From NCBI GenBank assembly GCA_027493875.1, contig JAOSJX010000024.1, positions 1-64,000 on the forward strand: a stretch of DNA of 64,000 nt, given 5' to 3'. The notes beneath the pieces are model-generated. The model was not told the DNA's origin. It saw only the letters and a list, made by a program, of their open reading frames with translations, and made no database searches. Every line of letters begins with the position of its first letter. Within the stretch, counting starts at the first letter, position 1. Below, piece after piece: positions 20,468-31,397 of this stretch. Position numbers and translations under genes: made by a program. The stretch is from Deltaproteobacteria bacterium (GTDB lineage: Bacteria; Lernaellota; Lernaellaia; JACKCT01).

Positions 20468-21627
20468 ATGGATTTTCGTCTGACCGACGAGCAGACCGCT
20501 TTTCGCGAAGCCGTCGTCCGCTTCTGCCGCGACAAAGTCGCGCCGTTCGCCGAACATGCGGATTTGGCGGGCGAATTTCCCTTCGAAGCCTGGCGTGCGA
20601 TGGGTGAATTCGGTCTGCTCGGCCTGCATTTCCCACCCGAATTCGGCGGCCAGGGAGCGGACGTGCTGACCTCCATCATCGCCGGCGAGGCGATGGGTTA
20701 CGGCGGCGCCGACGGCGGTCTTCTCCTCGCCTGGGGCGCGCACACCTACCTTTGCGGCGACACGATACTCGCGCACGGCTCGGACGACCAAAAACGCCAA
20801 TATCTCCCCAGGATCGCGTCGGGCGAATGGATCGGATGCATGGGCATCACCGAACCCGGCGCGGGATCGGACGCCGCATCGATCAAAAACCACCGCCGTC
20901 CGCAAAAACGGCGCGTGGGTGCTAAACGGCTCCAAAATGTTCATCACCAACGGCCCCATCGCCGACGTGGCCGTGGTGTACGCGGTCACCGACAAGGAAG
21001 CCGGGCACGGCGGCGTCAGTTGTTTCATCGTGGAAAAAGACACGCCCGGTTTTTCCGCGGGCAAGCCGTTGCACAAAATGGGCGTGCGTTCATCGCAAAC
21101 GTCGGAGCTCGTTTTCGACAACTGCGAAATTCCGGAAGAGAATCTGCTCGGCCCCGAGGGCGGCGGCTTTCTCATGGCGCTTCAGACGCTCGAATGGGAC
21201 CGCTCCGCCCTGCTCGCCCCCATGGTCGGCGGCACCGAGCGCGCCATCGAGTTGTGCGCGTCCTACGCCCTCGAACGCAAGCAGTTCGGGCGTCCTATCG
21301 CGGACTTTCAGGCGATGCGTCACAAGCTCGCCGACATGAAGATTTTTCCACACCGCCGCGCGGCTGCTCATCTACCGCATCGCGTGCAACAAGGACCAGG
21401 GCCGGCCGCTCAATCATCTTGAAGCCGCCATCGCCAAATTGTTCATCGGCGACGAAGGTATCAAAGTGGCGTCCGACGCGGTGCAGATGCACGGCGGCTA
21501 CGGTTTCATTCACGAGTATCCCGTCGAGCGGCTTTTCCGCGATGCCAAACTCACGCAAATCGGCGGCGGCACGTCCGAGGTGCAGAAGCTGATCATCTCG
21601 CGCATGCTCGCGGAGGAGGCGCGATGA
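20468..21627 (+). CDS. Acyl-CoA dehydrogenase (isovaleryl-CoA dehydrogenase-like)
   Basis: FAD-dependent alpha-beta desaturation of an acyl-CoA. Key parts are GCMGITEPGAGSDAASIKT, WVLNGSKMFITNG, ERKQFGRPIADFQAM, QMHGGYGFIHEYPVERLFRDA and IGGGTSEVQ. The usual Glu of the YEGT motif is Gly here, as in isovaleryl-CoA dehydrogenases, where the base is a Glu in LDLER. The aligned segment is LEWDR, with Asp at that place. Two homopolymer breaks (A5 at 20885-20889, T5 at 21343-21347) are repaired by removing one base each. It is the first gene of the long catabolic operon and overlaps the next gene by ATGA. Confidence 0.9.
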
Positions 21628-22770
21628 ATTTCGAATTCGCGCCGGACGTCGTTGAAGCGGCCGCGCGTTTCGCGGAAGCCGTCCGCGTCGACATCGCGCC
21701 GCACGCGTTGCGTCTGGACCGCGTGGACGACCAGGCGCTACGCGGCAACCTGCGCCGTCTCGGCCAGGCGGGCTACCTCGGCCTGCCGCATGCGGAAGCG
21801 CACGGCGGCAAGGGAAAATCGCTTCTCGAGTGGACGTTGTGGGGCGAGGCGCTCGCGCGCGGTTGCCCGTCCACGTTTCTCTCCGCGTCCATGAGTGCGC
21901 TGGCGGCCGGTGTCGCGCTCGCCGAGTTCGGGACGGACGGTCAAAAAAGAAAAATGGCTGCGCCCGATCCTCGAAGGCCATCGGATGGCGGCCTTCGCGC
22001 TCACCGAAGCGGAGGGCGGCGCCGAGGATCACGCGGTGGTCACGCGCGCGGTGCGCGACGGTGGCGAGTACGTCATCGACGGCGAAAAAGCCTACGTCAC
22101 CAACGCGGCCGTCGCCGATGTGTTCGTCGTCATCGCGCGGACGAGCGACGACGCTCTTTCCGCGTTCCTCGTGCCCGGGGACGCGGTGGGGCTCGCGCGC
22201 TCCGACCGTCTTCCGCTGATGGGCCATCGCGGTTCGGCGCTGACCATGCTGCACCTTTACGATTGCCGCGTCGGCGCCGAGGCGCTGCTCGGCGCGTTCG
22301 GCGCCGGGCGGACCGTCGCCGCGCGGTCGCTGGTGTACGCGCGCCTGGCGGCCGCGGCGGGCGCGGTCGGCATCGCGCAGCGCTGCCTCGACATCTCGCT
22401 GGCGCACGCGCGCTCGCGCGTCGTCGGCGGCCGGGCCATCATTAAGAACCAGGAAATTTCGTTCAAGCTCGCGCAAATGCGCACGTTCATCGACACCTCG
22501 CGCCTGCTCACGCAGCTCGCCGCGTGGTCGATCGGCGAAAACGCGGCCGACGCGGAGATCAACGTCGCGTGCGCCAAGGTCCACGCCACCGAATCCGCGG
22601 CGCGTATCGCGGACCTCGCCGTGCAGATTTTCGGCGCCCGCGGCTACACCCAGGGCGGCGAGGCCGAACGCCTCTTCCGCGACGCGCGCCTCGGGCCGCT
22701 GCTGCACGGTCCGTCGGAAATTCACCGCATGAGGCTCGCGCGCGACATTCTCGAAAAGGTCTCCCGTTGA
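21624..22770 (+). CDS. Second acyl-CoA dehydrogenase family protein
   Basis: About 381 residues with the three ACAD parts: FALTEAEGGAEDHAVVT, GEYVIDGEKAYVTN and a C-terminal helical bundle ending LHGPSEIHRMRLARDIL. The motif that carries the catalytic Glu in many ACADs reads LLHGPSEI, and no obvious substitute base is seen, so substrate class cannot be assigned. One break in the A6 run at 21943-21948 is repaired by dropping one A (GQKEKWLRPIL). It may work with the first dehydrogenase as a paired or heteromeric enzyme. Start and stop overlap both neighbours. Confidence 0.85.
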
Positions 22771-24562
22771 GCGCCGCGGAAATTCAGCCGCGCTGGAACA
22801 ACCTGCCCGAAATGTTTTTCGAGCAGGCGGGAAAATTCGGCGCCCGCCCGGCCCTTCGCGAAAAAAAGGCGGCGCGTGGCGGACGATCTCGTGGACCGAT
22901 TGGGCGGCCGACGTGCGCCGCTTGGCCGGCGGCCTCGTCAAACTCGGCATAAAACCCGGCGACGCCGTTTCCATCATCGGGCGCAATCGTCCCGAATGGG
23001 TCACCGCCGATTTTGCGACGATGGCGGCGGGCGCCGTTCTCGTGCCGGTTTACGTTACGCTCTTGCCGAAAGATATCGCTTATATCCTCGCCAACGCCGA
23101 CGTGCGCGTGATGATCGTCGACAACGAAGCACAACTCGCCAAAGTGCTCGAAGTGCGCGCCGATCTTCCCAAACTCGAAAAAATTGTTCTCATCGACGGC
23201 AACCCGCCCGCCGGCGACGCCGGGGTGGTCCGCTATATCGACGTTCTCGAGTCCGGGACGAAAACGAAACAGGAGGACCTCGCGGCGATCTACGGCGCCC
23301 TCCGCCCGAACGACCTGTTCACGATCATCTACACGTCCGGAACCACCGGCCCGCCCAAAGGCGTCCGTCTTACGCACGGCAATATTCTCTGGGTGTTGGA
23401 AGCGGGCCACCGCGTCCTCAACGCCAAGGAAGGCGACGAATTCGTCTCCTTCCTGCCGCTGTGCCACGTGTTCGAGCGCGTCGGCGGCCTTTTCGCCGCC
23501 GTTTACGCCGGGATCGTCGTTAATTTCGCGCAGAGCTTGGACACACTCATCGCCGATATCGGCGAAGCCCGCCCGACGATTCTGCTCACCGTGCCGCGCA
23601 TGCTGGAGAAAGCCTATCAGGCGGCGCTCAACCGCGTCGAAAATTCCAGCGCGTTTCGCCGCGCGCTTTTCCACTGGGCCCTTTCCGTGGGGCGGCAAAC
23701 CGGCCCCTACCGTCTAGCCGACAAACCGTTGCCCGCCGCTTTGCAAGCGCGCTACCTGCTCGCCAAACCCCCTCGTCTTCGGAAAAATCAAAAAGCGCTT
23801 CGGCGGACGGCTGCGTTTCATGGTCTCCGGCGGCGCGCCCTCTCCCCGGAGATCGCCGAATTTTTTTCTCGCCCTCGATATTCTCATCCTCGAAGGCTAC
23901 GGCATGACCGAACTCTCCGCGCCGTCCACCATCAACACGCCCGGCGGTTGCAAGATCGGCACGGTCGGGCGCCCGCTGCCCGGCGTCGACGTGCGGATCG
24001 CGGACGACGGCGAGATTCTCGTCCGCGCGCCGTCCGTTTTCGACGGCTACCATAAGCTGCCGGATCTCACCGCGGAAACCGTCGTGGACGGCTGGATGCA
24101 CACCGGCGACATCGGCGCGTTTGACGAGGACGGCTTCCTCAAAATCACCGACCGCAAAAAGACCTCATCATCACGTCCGGCGGAAAAACATCGCGCCGCA
24201 GAACCTGGAAAACCGGCTTAAGGCCGACCCGTTCGTCAATCAAGCCATGGTGTACGGCGACCGGCGCAAAGTATCTGACGGCCCTCATTGTCCCGGACGC
24301 CGACGCCGTGCGCGCGCACTTCGAGGAGCGCGGCCTGACCGTCACCGCGTCCGTCGCGGAGAGCCCGGAGATCCGCGCCCTGCTGCTCGAACGCGTCGCC
24401 AAAATCAACGCCGAGCTGCCGAGCTACGAAACCATCAAGGACTTTCGCCTTCTCGATCACGAATTCACCGAGACGTCCGGCGAACTGACGCCGACCTTGA
24501 AGCTCAAACGGAAAATCATTACGCAGAAATACGCCACGCTCCTCGAGGAGATGTACCGGTAA
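22767..24562 (+). CDS. AMP-forming acyl-CoA ligase (long-chain type)
   Basis: Activates a carboxylic acid to its CoA thioester via an acyl-adenylate. Motifs are IIYTSGTTGPPKGVRLTHGN (P-loop), [39 protein letters not shown], and the C-terminal Lys region TLKLKRKII. Length after repair is about 598, typical of FadD15/FAA1-type enzymes. TTG 22767 overlaps the previous stop. It is the most broken gene here, with at least five single-base breaks (near 22866, 23770, 23845, 23865, 24165 and 24275), mostly in A, C or T runs; all join known motif blocks when fixed. It feeds the downstream carboxylase and dehydrogenase steps. Confidence 0.9.
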
Positions 24563-25921
24563 ATGTTCCACAAAATTCTCATCGCCAACCGCGGCGAAAT
24601 CGCCCAGCGCGTGATCCGGACCTGCCGGCGTCTCGGCATCCGGACGGTCGCCGTTTACTCCGACGCGGATAAGGACGCGGGATTCGTCCGCGCCGCGGAC
24701 GAGGCCTACCGCATCGGTCCGCCGCCCTCGACGGAAAGCTACCTCGATATTCACAAAATCATCGACGCGGCGCGCGAATCCGGCGCCGCCGCCATTCATC
24801 CCGGCTACGGTTTTCTTTCGGAGAATCCCGATTTTGTCGAAGCCTGCGAACGGGCGGGCCGCGTTTTCATCGGCCCCACCGCCGCGTCGATGCGCGCGCT
24901 CGCCGGCAAACTTCAATCGCGTAACGCCATGAGCGCCGCGGGATGCCGATCATTCCCGGCAGCGACGGCGTGATCGAAACGCCGGCTCCAGGCGCTGGCG
25001 GCGGCCGAAACCCTCGGCTACCCCGTGCTCGTCAAAGCGGATTTCGGCGGCGGCGGCATCGGCATGACCGTCGTCGAAGAACCCGCAAAACTGGAAAAAG
25101 CGCTCGCCAAAGCCGCGGGCCGCGCGGAGCGCGCGTTCAAGCGCGGCGAGATCTATCTCGAAAAAGTGATTCCGGACGCGCATCATATTGAAGTCCAGGT
25201 TCTCGCCGACAATCACGGCGAGGCCGCCACCGTCTTCGAGCGCGAATGCTCCGCCCAGCGCCGCCATCAGAAAGTCATCGAGGAAACGCCCTCTCCCTTC
25301 GCCGACGAAAATCTTCGCCGCGATATGTTCGACCGCGTGCGCGCCGCGGCCAAGGCGGTCGGCTACCGGAACGCGGGCACCTTCGAATGTCTCGTCGACG
25401 GAAACCGCAACTGGTATTTCCTCGAAGTGAATAAGCGCCTCCAGGTCGAGCATCCCGTCACGGAAATGGTGACGGGCCTCGATCTTGTCGAGCAGCAAAT
25501 CCGCCTTGCCGCGGGCGAGCCCATTTCCTACGGCGCGCTGCATCCGCGCCGCACCGGCCACGCGATCGAAGCGCGTATATACGCCGAGGACCCGGCCCAC
25601 AAATTTCTCCCGCAGCCGGGGAAGATCACGCGCCTCGCCTTTCCATATAAGGTTGGTGTGCGTTTCGACTCCGGCGTGGAAAGCGGCTCGGAAGTCACGA
25701 CGCATTACGACCCGCTGCTCGCCAAGGTCACGGCGCACGGCTCCGACCGCACCGAAGCGATGGACCGTCTCGCGACCGTTTTGGAAGAAACCGTCATCGA
25801 AGGCATCACGACGAACCGTGAATTTCTCATTCGCATTCTCAAGCACCCCGTGTTTCGCGCCGGCCGATACACGACGCACTTCATCGAGGATTATCTGGAC
25901 GAATTGCTGGAGGGATTATGA
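24563..25921 (+). CDS. Biotin carboxylase subunit of an acyl-CoA carboxylase
   Basis: Uses ATP and bicarbonate to carboxylate biotin on a carrier. The N-domain starts [34 protein letters not shown] follows; the ATP-grasp loop reads [11 protein letters not shown], with Ile at the usual Lys of GGGGKGM; then [29 protein letters not shown] and [16 protein letters not shown]. It stops after the biotin-carboxylase C-domain, so the carrier is separate (29236). Two small breaks near 24946 and 24978 interrupt [12 protein letters not shown]. Its ATG directly follows the ligase stop (TAAATG), and its TGA overlaps the next ATG. Confidence 0.92.
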
Positions 25922-26691
25922 GCGCCGTGCTGGTCGAAAAAAACGCGCCCGTCGGGCGTCTCGTGATCAACCGTCCCGAGGCGCGCAACACGCTTTCCGC
26001 GGAGGTCATCGCCGGACTGCGCGACGGCCTCGACACCCTCGAAGCCGATCCGGACGTGCGCGTCATCGTCCTGACCGGCGCGGGCGACAAAGCGTTCTGC
26101 GCCGGGGCCGATCTGCGCGTCGATCCTTCGCAGGGCCTTCTCGCCATGCACGACGGCCGCGGCGACTACGCGAATCTGCTGCGCCGATTTCTGCGTTGCG
26201 GAAAGGTGATCGTGGCGCGCGTCAACGGCCATGCGCTCGGCGGCGGGCTGGGCCTCGCGTGCGCGTGCGACATTGTCGTCGCCGCCGACGGCGCGACGTT
26301 CGGCACGCCGGAGATCCGCGTCGGTCTCTACCCGATGATGATCATGGCGCTGCTCGTCCGCCACGTCCCGCGCAAGAAACTCGCGGAAATGATGCTCGCC
26401 GGCCGGCGCTTTCCCGCGGTGGAAGCCGTTGAACTCGGCCTCGCCAATTATGCCGTTCCGGCGGCGGAGCTCGACGCGAAGGTCTCCGAAATTACCGGCG
26501 AGATTGCGGCGAAAAGCTTGGCGGTGCTGCGTCTTGGCAAGCAGGCGTTCGCGGCGATGCAGGACATGAGCATCGATCAGGCCCTTTCGCACCTGCAAAC
26601 GATGCTCTCGATTAACGCAACGACCGAAGACGCGATGGAAGGCGTTCTCGCCTTCATGGAAAAACGCGATCCGCGTTGGAAAGACAAATAA
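25918..26691 (+). CDS. Enoyl-CoA hydratase/isomerase family protein (LiuC-like)
   Basis: A 257-residue crotonase-fold enzyme with oxyanion-hole segments AFCAGADLR and GHALGGGLGLACACD. Of the two catalytic Glu of classic crotonases, the first is Gly (GGGLGLA), while the second is present in TPEIRVGLYP. The same pattern occurs in bacterial LiuC-type methylglutaconyl-CoA hydratases, which fits a neighbouring carboxylase and isovaleryl-CoA dehydrogenase-like gene. The frame is intact. ATG overlaps the previous stop. Confidence 0.88.
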   Translation: MSAVLVEKNAPVGRLVINRPEARNTLSAEVIAGLRDGLDTLEADPDVRVIVLTGAGDKAFCAGADLRVDPSQGLLAMHDGRGDYANLLRRFLRCGKVIVARVNGHALGGGLGLACACDIVVAADGATFGTPEIRVGLYPMMIMALLVRHVPRKKLAEMMLAGRRFPAVEAVELGLANYAVPAAELDAKVSEITGEIAAKSLAVLRLGKQAFAAMQDMSIDQALSHLQTMLSINATTEDAMEGVLAFMEKRDPRWKDK

Positions 26692-26701
26692 GGGGCTTCG
26701 A

Positions 26702-28292
26702 ATGAGCGATGAAAACAAAACGGGAATGCCCGATCTCTACCCTCCGATGGAGGAAATGATCGCGGAGTTGGAAAAGCGCCGCGAAAAAATTCGCGCGATG
26801 GGCGGGCCGGAGGCGGTTGAAAAACAGCACTCCCGCAACAAACTCACCGCGCGCGAACGCATCGACCTGCTCTTCGACCCCGGCACGTTCACCGAAGTCA
26901 TGATGCACGGCCATCATCAAAGCACAAATCCTATGATGCAGGGCCGCGAAACGCCCGCCGACGGCGTCATCACCGGATTCGGCGAAATCAACGGCCGCCT
27001 CGCCTGCTGCGGGGCCTACGACTTCACCGTCATGGCCGGCTCGATGGGTATGATCGGCGAGATGAAAATGACCCGCCTGCGCCAATGGGCGCTGGCGCGC
27101 CGCGTCCCGTTCGTATGGTTGCTCGACTCGGCGGGGGCGCGCGTGCAGGAAGCCACCGGCAGCCAGTTCGCCGGTTCCGGCGGCCTGTTTTACGAAGAAG
27201 TCCAGATGAGCGGCGTCATCCCGCTCGTCGCCGCGGTGATGGGACCGTGTTCCGCCGGAACCGCGTATATTCCCGGCCTCTCGGATTTCGTGCCGATGGT
27301 GAAGGGCAACGCGTCGATGGCGCTCGCGGGCATCCATCTCGTCCGCGCCGCCACCGGCGAGGAAATCACCGAGGAAGAACTCGGCGGCAGCCGCGTCCAC
27401 ACGCAGATTTCCGGATGCGCCGACATCGAAGTGAAAGACGACCGCGAGTGCATCGACATCATTAAGAAATATCTCTCCTTCTTCCCGCTTCACTGCGAAG
27501 ACGAGCCACCGCGCGTCGAGCCCACCGACGCCCCCGACCGCGCCGAGGACGAGCTCGTCGGCATCGTCCCGACCAATCCGCGCAAGCCTTTCGACGTGCG
27601 CCGCGTCATCGAGCTCATTGCGGACGACGGCGAAGTGTTTGAGATCAAGCCGAAGTGGGCGCGCGCGATCGTCTGCGCGCTGGCGCGCATGGACGGCTAC
27701 CCGGTCGGTTTCATCGCGAGTCAGCCCAAAGCGAAAGGCGCCGTGTTGGACAACGATTCGTCGGACAAGGCCGCGCGTTTCATCTCGCTGTGCGACGCCT
27801 TCAACATCCCCCTCGTTTTTCTCCAGGACGTTCCCGGCTTCATGGTCGGCAAAGCCGTCGAGCACGCCGGCATCATCCGCCACGGCGCCAAATTCATCTT
27901 CGCCATGAGCGACGCCACGGTTCCCAAAATCACCGTCGTCCTTCGCAAAGCCTACGGCGCCGGCTATTTCGCCATGTGCGGCCGCGAATTCGGCGCCGAC
28001 GCCGTCTTCGCCTGGCCCACCGCGGAAATCTCCGTCATGGGTCCCGAAGGCGCGGTCAACATCATGGGACGCCGCATGATCGAAGCCGCCGACGACAAAG
28101 AGGCGATGCGTTCGATGATGCTCGCCGAATTCAAGAAGATGATCGACGTGTACATCGCCGGCGGATGGAGCTTCGTGGACGACGTCATTGACCCGCGCGA
28201 GACGCGATCCAAAATCATCCGCGCCTTGCACCTCGCGCGCACCAAGCGCGTCGAGCGCCCGCGCAAAAAAGCACGGCGTTTCCCCGGTATAA
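26702..28292 (+). CDS. Carboxyltransferase subunit of an acyl-CoA carboxylase
   Basis: About 530 residues with two crotonase-like halves. KLTARERIDLLFDPGTF, LLDSAGARVQEATGSQFAGSG and GFMVGKAVEHAGIIRHGAK are typical of propionyl-, methylcrotonyl- and glutaconyl-CoA carboxyltransferases. As printed the frame runs on into the next gene. Dropping one A from the A6 run 28265-28270 gives the normal family ending RKKHGVSPV and stop at 28290-28292. The substrate acyl-CoA cannot be read from motifs; methylcrotonyl-CoA fits the neighbours, propionyl-CoA is possible. Confidence 0.92.
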
Positions 28293-28312
28293 AACTTGAT
28301 GAGGATGGAATA

Positions 28313-29176
28313 ATGCGAAAAGCCTTCAGTGACGACGTGGTCATTACCTGCGCGATGAGCGGCGTGATCGCGGGACGCAATCAATGCCCCGCCATTCCCT
28401 ATACGGTTGAAGAATACGCCGAAGAAGCGCGGCGCGCTTTCGAGGCCGGCGCCGCGGTGCTCCACATTCACGCGCGCAACGACGACGGCAGCCCGAGTTA
28501 TTCGCCCGATCGTTACGCCGCCATCGCCGACGGGATCCGGGCCAAGGTGCCCGACATCATTCTCAATTTCTCGACGGGCGCCATTCAGATCACCAAAGAG
28601 GAAAAAATCGCGCCCGTTATCCACTACAAGCCGGACATCGCCGCCCTGAACATGGGCACGATGAATTACGCGAAGTATTCCTCGAAACGTAAGGATTTCG
28701 TCTTCGAGTTTCAGTTCATCAATCCCATTTTCGAAATTTCATTTCTCCTGACCAAAATGAAAGAGAACGGCGTGCGCGCGGAAATGGAGTGCTTCGATTC
28801 CGGCCACGTCAGCACGGTCTACCCGCTGATCGACCAGGGCTTGTTGGAACCGCCCTTTCAATTCTCGTTCATCATGGGCGTGGTCGGCGGCATGGATGCA
28901 TCCATCGAAACGATGGCCCAAATGAAGCGCCTCGCGCCGGAAGGGTCGATCTGGGAAGTCATCGGCATCAGCCACGAGCAGTGGCGGCTGCTGGCCGGCG
29001 CCCTCGCCCTCGGCGGCAATATCCGCGTCGGCCTGGAGGACCATTTCTACACCGAACCCGGGGTCATGGCCTCGTCCAACGGCGATCTCGTCGCCAAGGC
29101 GGCCCGCATGGCCGGCGACGCGGGCCGCAAGATTGTCCAGGGCGCCGAGGCCCGATCGGCGCTGGGCTTGACCTGA
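28313..29176 (+). CDS. Beta-keto acid cleavage enzyme (BKACE, DUF849 family)
   Basis: 287 residues, TIM-barrel Zn enzyme. BKACEs react a beta-keto acid with acetyl-CoA to give acetoacetate and a new acyl-CoA. The Zn ligands are visible in VLHIHARND (two His) and VGLEDHFY (Glu). NFSTGAIQ, ALNMGTMNYA and GHVSTVYPLI match the family. ATG 28313 follows GAGGATGGA and is chosen because the apparent fusion with the carboxyltransferase depends on a miscounted A-run. Its keto-acid substrate is unknown; linkage to the carboxylase operon is by position. Confidence 0.88.
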   Translation: MRKAFSDDVVITCAMSGVIAGRNQCPAIPYTVEEYAEEARRAFEAGAAVLHIHARNDDGSPSYSPDRYAAIADGIRAKVPDIILNFSTGAIQITKEEKIAPVIHYKPDIAALNMGTMNYAKYSSKRKDFVFEFQFINPIFEISFLLTKMKENGVRAEMECFDSGHVSTVYPLIDQGLLEPPFQFSFIMGVVGGMDASIETMAQMKRLAPEGSIWEVIGISHEQWRLLAGALALGGNIRVGLEDHFYTEPGVMASSNGDLVAKAARMAGDAGRKIVQGAEARSALGLT

Positions 29177-29235
29177 GCGTCGATCCGGTATTCAAGCCTT
29201 TCTGGCGCCTCGCGGCGCCCACTCCGGGAGGTTTC

Positions 29236-29460
29236 ATGACCGACGAGGAAATCCGCAGCGAAGTCACCGGCTCCGTCTGGAAAATCCAGGTCAAGGAAGG
29301 CGACACCGTCGACGAGGAAGACGAGCTCCTTATCCTCGAATCGATGAAGATGGAAATCCCCGTCGAAGCCCCCGTGGACGGCGTGGTCAAAAAAATTCTC
29401 GTCCAGGAAGGAGAACAGATCGCCACCGATCAGGTCCTCGTCATCATCGAATCCAATTGA
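29236..29460 (+). CDS. Biotin carboxyl carrier protein (short biotinyl domain)
   Basis: 74 residues forming a single biotinyl/lipoyl barrel. The biotin-accepting Lys lies in LILESMKMEIPVEAP. A mirrored half VVKKILVQEGEQIATDQVLVII completes the fold. GGGAGG precedes the ATG. It completes the three-part carboxylase with the biotin carboxylase and carboxyltransferase upstream; there is no AccB-type N-terminal extension. Confidence 0.93.
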   Translation: MTDEEIRSEVTGSVWKIQVKEGDTVDEEDELLILESMKMEIPVEAPVDGVVKKILVQEGEQIATDQVLVIIESN

Positions 29461-29482
29461 CGCGGTTCAAGGAGACCGGAAG

Positions 29483-30323
29483 ATGAAAGTTGTTTCCTAT
29501 CAAGAGGTCGTGGACGCCATCAGCAAAATGTCCATCAACGCGAGCTATCACCTTCCCGCCGACGTGGAACAAGCGCTGAAAGGTGCTCGGGAAAAGAGCA
29601 GTCGCCGGTGGCGCGGGATTTATACGACCAGATTATTCAGAACGCCGAACTCGCGCGCGGCGGTGTGTTGCCGCTGTGCCAGGATACCGGCCTCTCGGTT
29701 TTCCTCGTCGAACTCGGCAGCGACGTTCACATCGACGGCGGGCTGCTGCCCGACGCCATCAACGACGGTGTTCGCGCCGGCTACCGTGACGGCTTTCTCC
29801 GCAAGAGCATCGTGAAAGATCCGCTCCGCCGAACGAACACCGGCGACAACACGCCCGCCGTCATCCACGTCGATCTCGTCCCCGGCGACGGCCTCAAAAT
29901 CACCATGGCGCCCAAAGGCGGCGGCAGCGAGAACATGAGCATCTGCCGCATGCTCGCGCCGGCCGCAGGGATCGAAGGCGTCAAAAATTCGTCATTGATT
30001 GGGTCGATCAGGCGGGCGGCAATCCCTGCCCGCCCATCATCGTCGGCGTCGGCATCGGCGGGAATTTCGAAAAATGCGCGTTCCTCGCCAAGAAGGCCGT
30101 GTTCCGGTCCGTGGGCCAACCAAATCCCGATCCGTTCTACGCGGAGCTCGAAGCGGAGCTGCTCGAAAAAGTAAACGCCCTGGGTATCGGCCCGATGGGT
30201 CTCGGCGGAACGCAGACCGCCCTCGCCGTTCACGTCGAAACGCACCCGTGCCACATCGCCAGCCTGCCCGTCGCGGTGAACATCCAATGCCATTCCGCGC
30301 GCCATAAGGAGGTGACGCTATGA
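29483..30323 (+). CDS. Class I (Fe-S) fumarase/tartrate dehydratase alpha subunit
   Basis: The [4Fe-4S] hydro-lyase N-terminal subunit. Cluster-type cysteines are in PLCQDTGLSVF, MSICRML and NPCPPIIVGVGIGG; GGTQTALAVHVETHPCHIASLPVAV closes the domain. AAGGAG precedes ATG 29483. It is broken near 29594 and again near 29985, where adding or dropping a base restores IIQNAELARGGV and VIDWVDQAGGN. The beta subunit follows with an ATGA overlap. It presumably hydrates fumarate to malate; other substrates such as mesaconate or tartrate cannot be excluded. Confidence 0.88.
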
Positions 30324-30904
30324 CCGCCGACGTCATCCGCCTCGAAACGCCGGTAACGGAAGAAACGATCCGCGCGCTGCGTGCCGGCGATCGCGTGCTT
30401 ATCTCCGGCGTCATGTACACCGCGCGCGACGCCGCGCACGCCAGGATGGTCGCGCTCATCGACGAAGGAAAAACGAACGAGCTGCCCTTCGACCCCGACG
30501 GCCAGATCATCTACTTCGTCGGCCCGACGCCCACGCGCGAAGGCCGCGTCATCGGCGCCGCCGGCCCGACCACTTCCTATCGGATGGACGCCTACTCCCC
30601 GAAACTCATCCGCCTCGGCCTGCGCGGCATGATCGGCAAAGGCGACCGGGCGCCGGAAGTCCGCGACGCGATGCGGGAACACGGATGCGTTTATTTCGGT
30701 GCCACCGGCGGCACGGGGGCGCTGATCTCCGAACGAATCGTGGAAAACGAAATCATCGCCTACGAAGACCTCGGCGCCGAAGCCGTCAGGCGCATCGTGG
30801 TCAAGGATTTCCCCGTCGTCGCCGTGCTCGACGCGCAGGGCGGTGATCTCTACGCCGAAGGCCGCGCCCGCTGGCGCAATCAGGAGATATTAAACCGCGT
30901 TTGA
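30320..30904 (+). CDS. Class I fumarase/tartrate dehydratase beta subunit
   Basis: 194 residues, the swivelling beta domain of two-subunit class I fumarases. LISGVMYTARDAAHARMV, PTPTREGRVIGAAGPTTSYRMD, MIGKGDRA and CVYFGATGGTGALI are the family landmarks. The frame is intact and starts inside the alpha-subunit stop codon. Both subunits are needed to form the active site. Confidence 0.93.
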   Translation: MTADVIRLETPVTEETIRALRAGDRVLISGVMYTARDAAHARMVALIDEGKTNELPFDPDGQIIYFVGPTPTREGRVIGAAGPTTSYRMDAYSPKLIRLGLRGMIGKGDRAPEVRDAMREHGCVYFGATGGTGALISERIVENEIIAYEDLGAEAVRRIVVKDFPVVAVLDAQGGDLYAEGRARWRNQEILNRV

Positions 30905-30968
30905 CGCGAATTCATTGACCGTCGATCTCCCGGCGTGCTCGCCGGATATTCAAAGGAGGCTCGTTGCC

Positions 30969-31395
30969 ATGGCCGAAAAAATCGCTGTGAAAATGAAAGA
31001 GCTGATGGTGGACTGCACGCACAAGCCCGGCACCGGCGCCGAGCTTTTACGGTTGCTCGCCAAGGAAAAAATCAACGTGGCCGGCATGTGCGCCTACGGG
31101 ATGCCCGACGGCCGCGCGTTCGTCCACATTGCGTGCGACGACATCGCAAAAGCCAAGCGCGTTCTCAAGAAAGCCGGGCGCACGTTCCGCGAAAGCCAGA
31201 TCATCGCCGTGTCCATGGCGAACAAGCCGGGAACTTACGCGTCGATCCTGGAGAAGGTCGGCAAGGCCGGCGTCAACGTCGAGTACGCGTACGCCACCGG
31301 CGCCGGACGCAACGGCACCGGCTATCTCTTTTTCAGCAAGCCGGAAGGATCTGACGAAGGCCCTGCGCGTCATCAACGCTCGGCCACGCAAATAG
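30969..31395 (+). CDS. Tandem ACT-domain protein
   Basis: About 141 residues consisting of two ACT-type folds: residues about 5-70 (LMVDCTHKPGTGAELLRLLAKEKIN) and about 72-140 (IIAVSMANKPGTYASILEKVGKAGVN). No catalytic domain is attached, so it is likely a small-molecule sensor. GGAGG lies ten bases before ATG 30969. One break near 31346 (GAAGGATC) hides the last ten codons; dropping a G gives KPEDLTKALRVINARPRK and stop at 31395. It may sense an amino acid linked to the catabolic operon it closes. Confidence 0.8.
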
Positions 31396-31397
31396 CG

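Noticed and set aside
26702..29176. An 824-residue fusion of acyl-CoA carboxyltransferase and BKACE.
   Set aside because: The join depends on the A6 run at 28265-28270. With five A the carboxyltransferase ends RKKHGVSPV and stop, the family's normal end, and a ribosome site and ATG for the BKACE follow.
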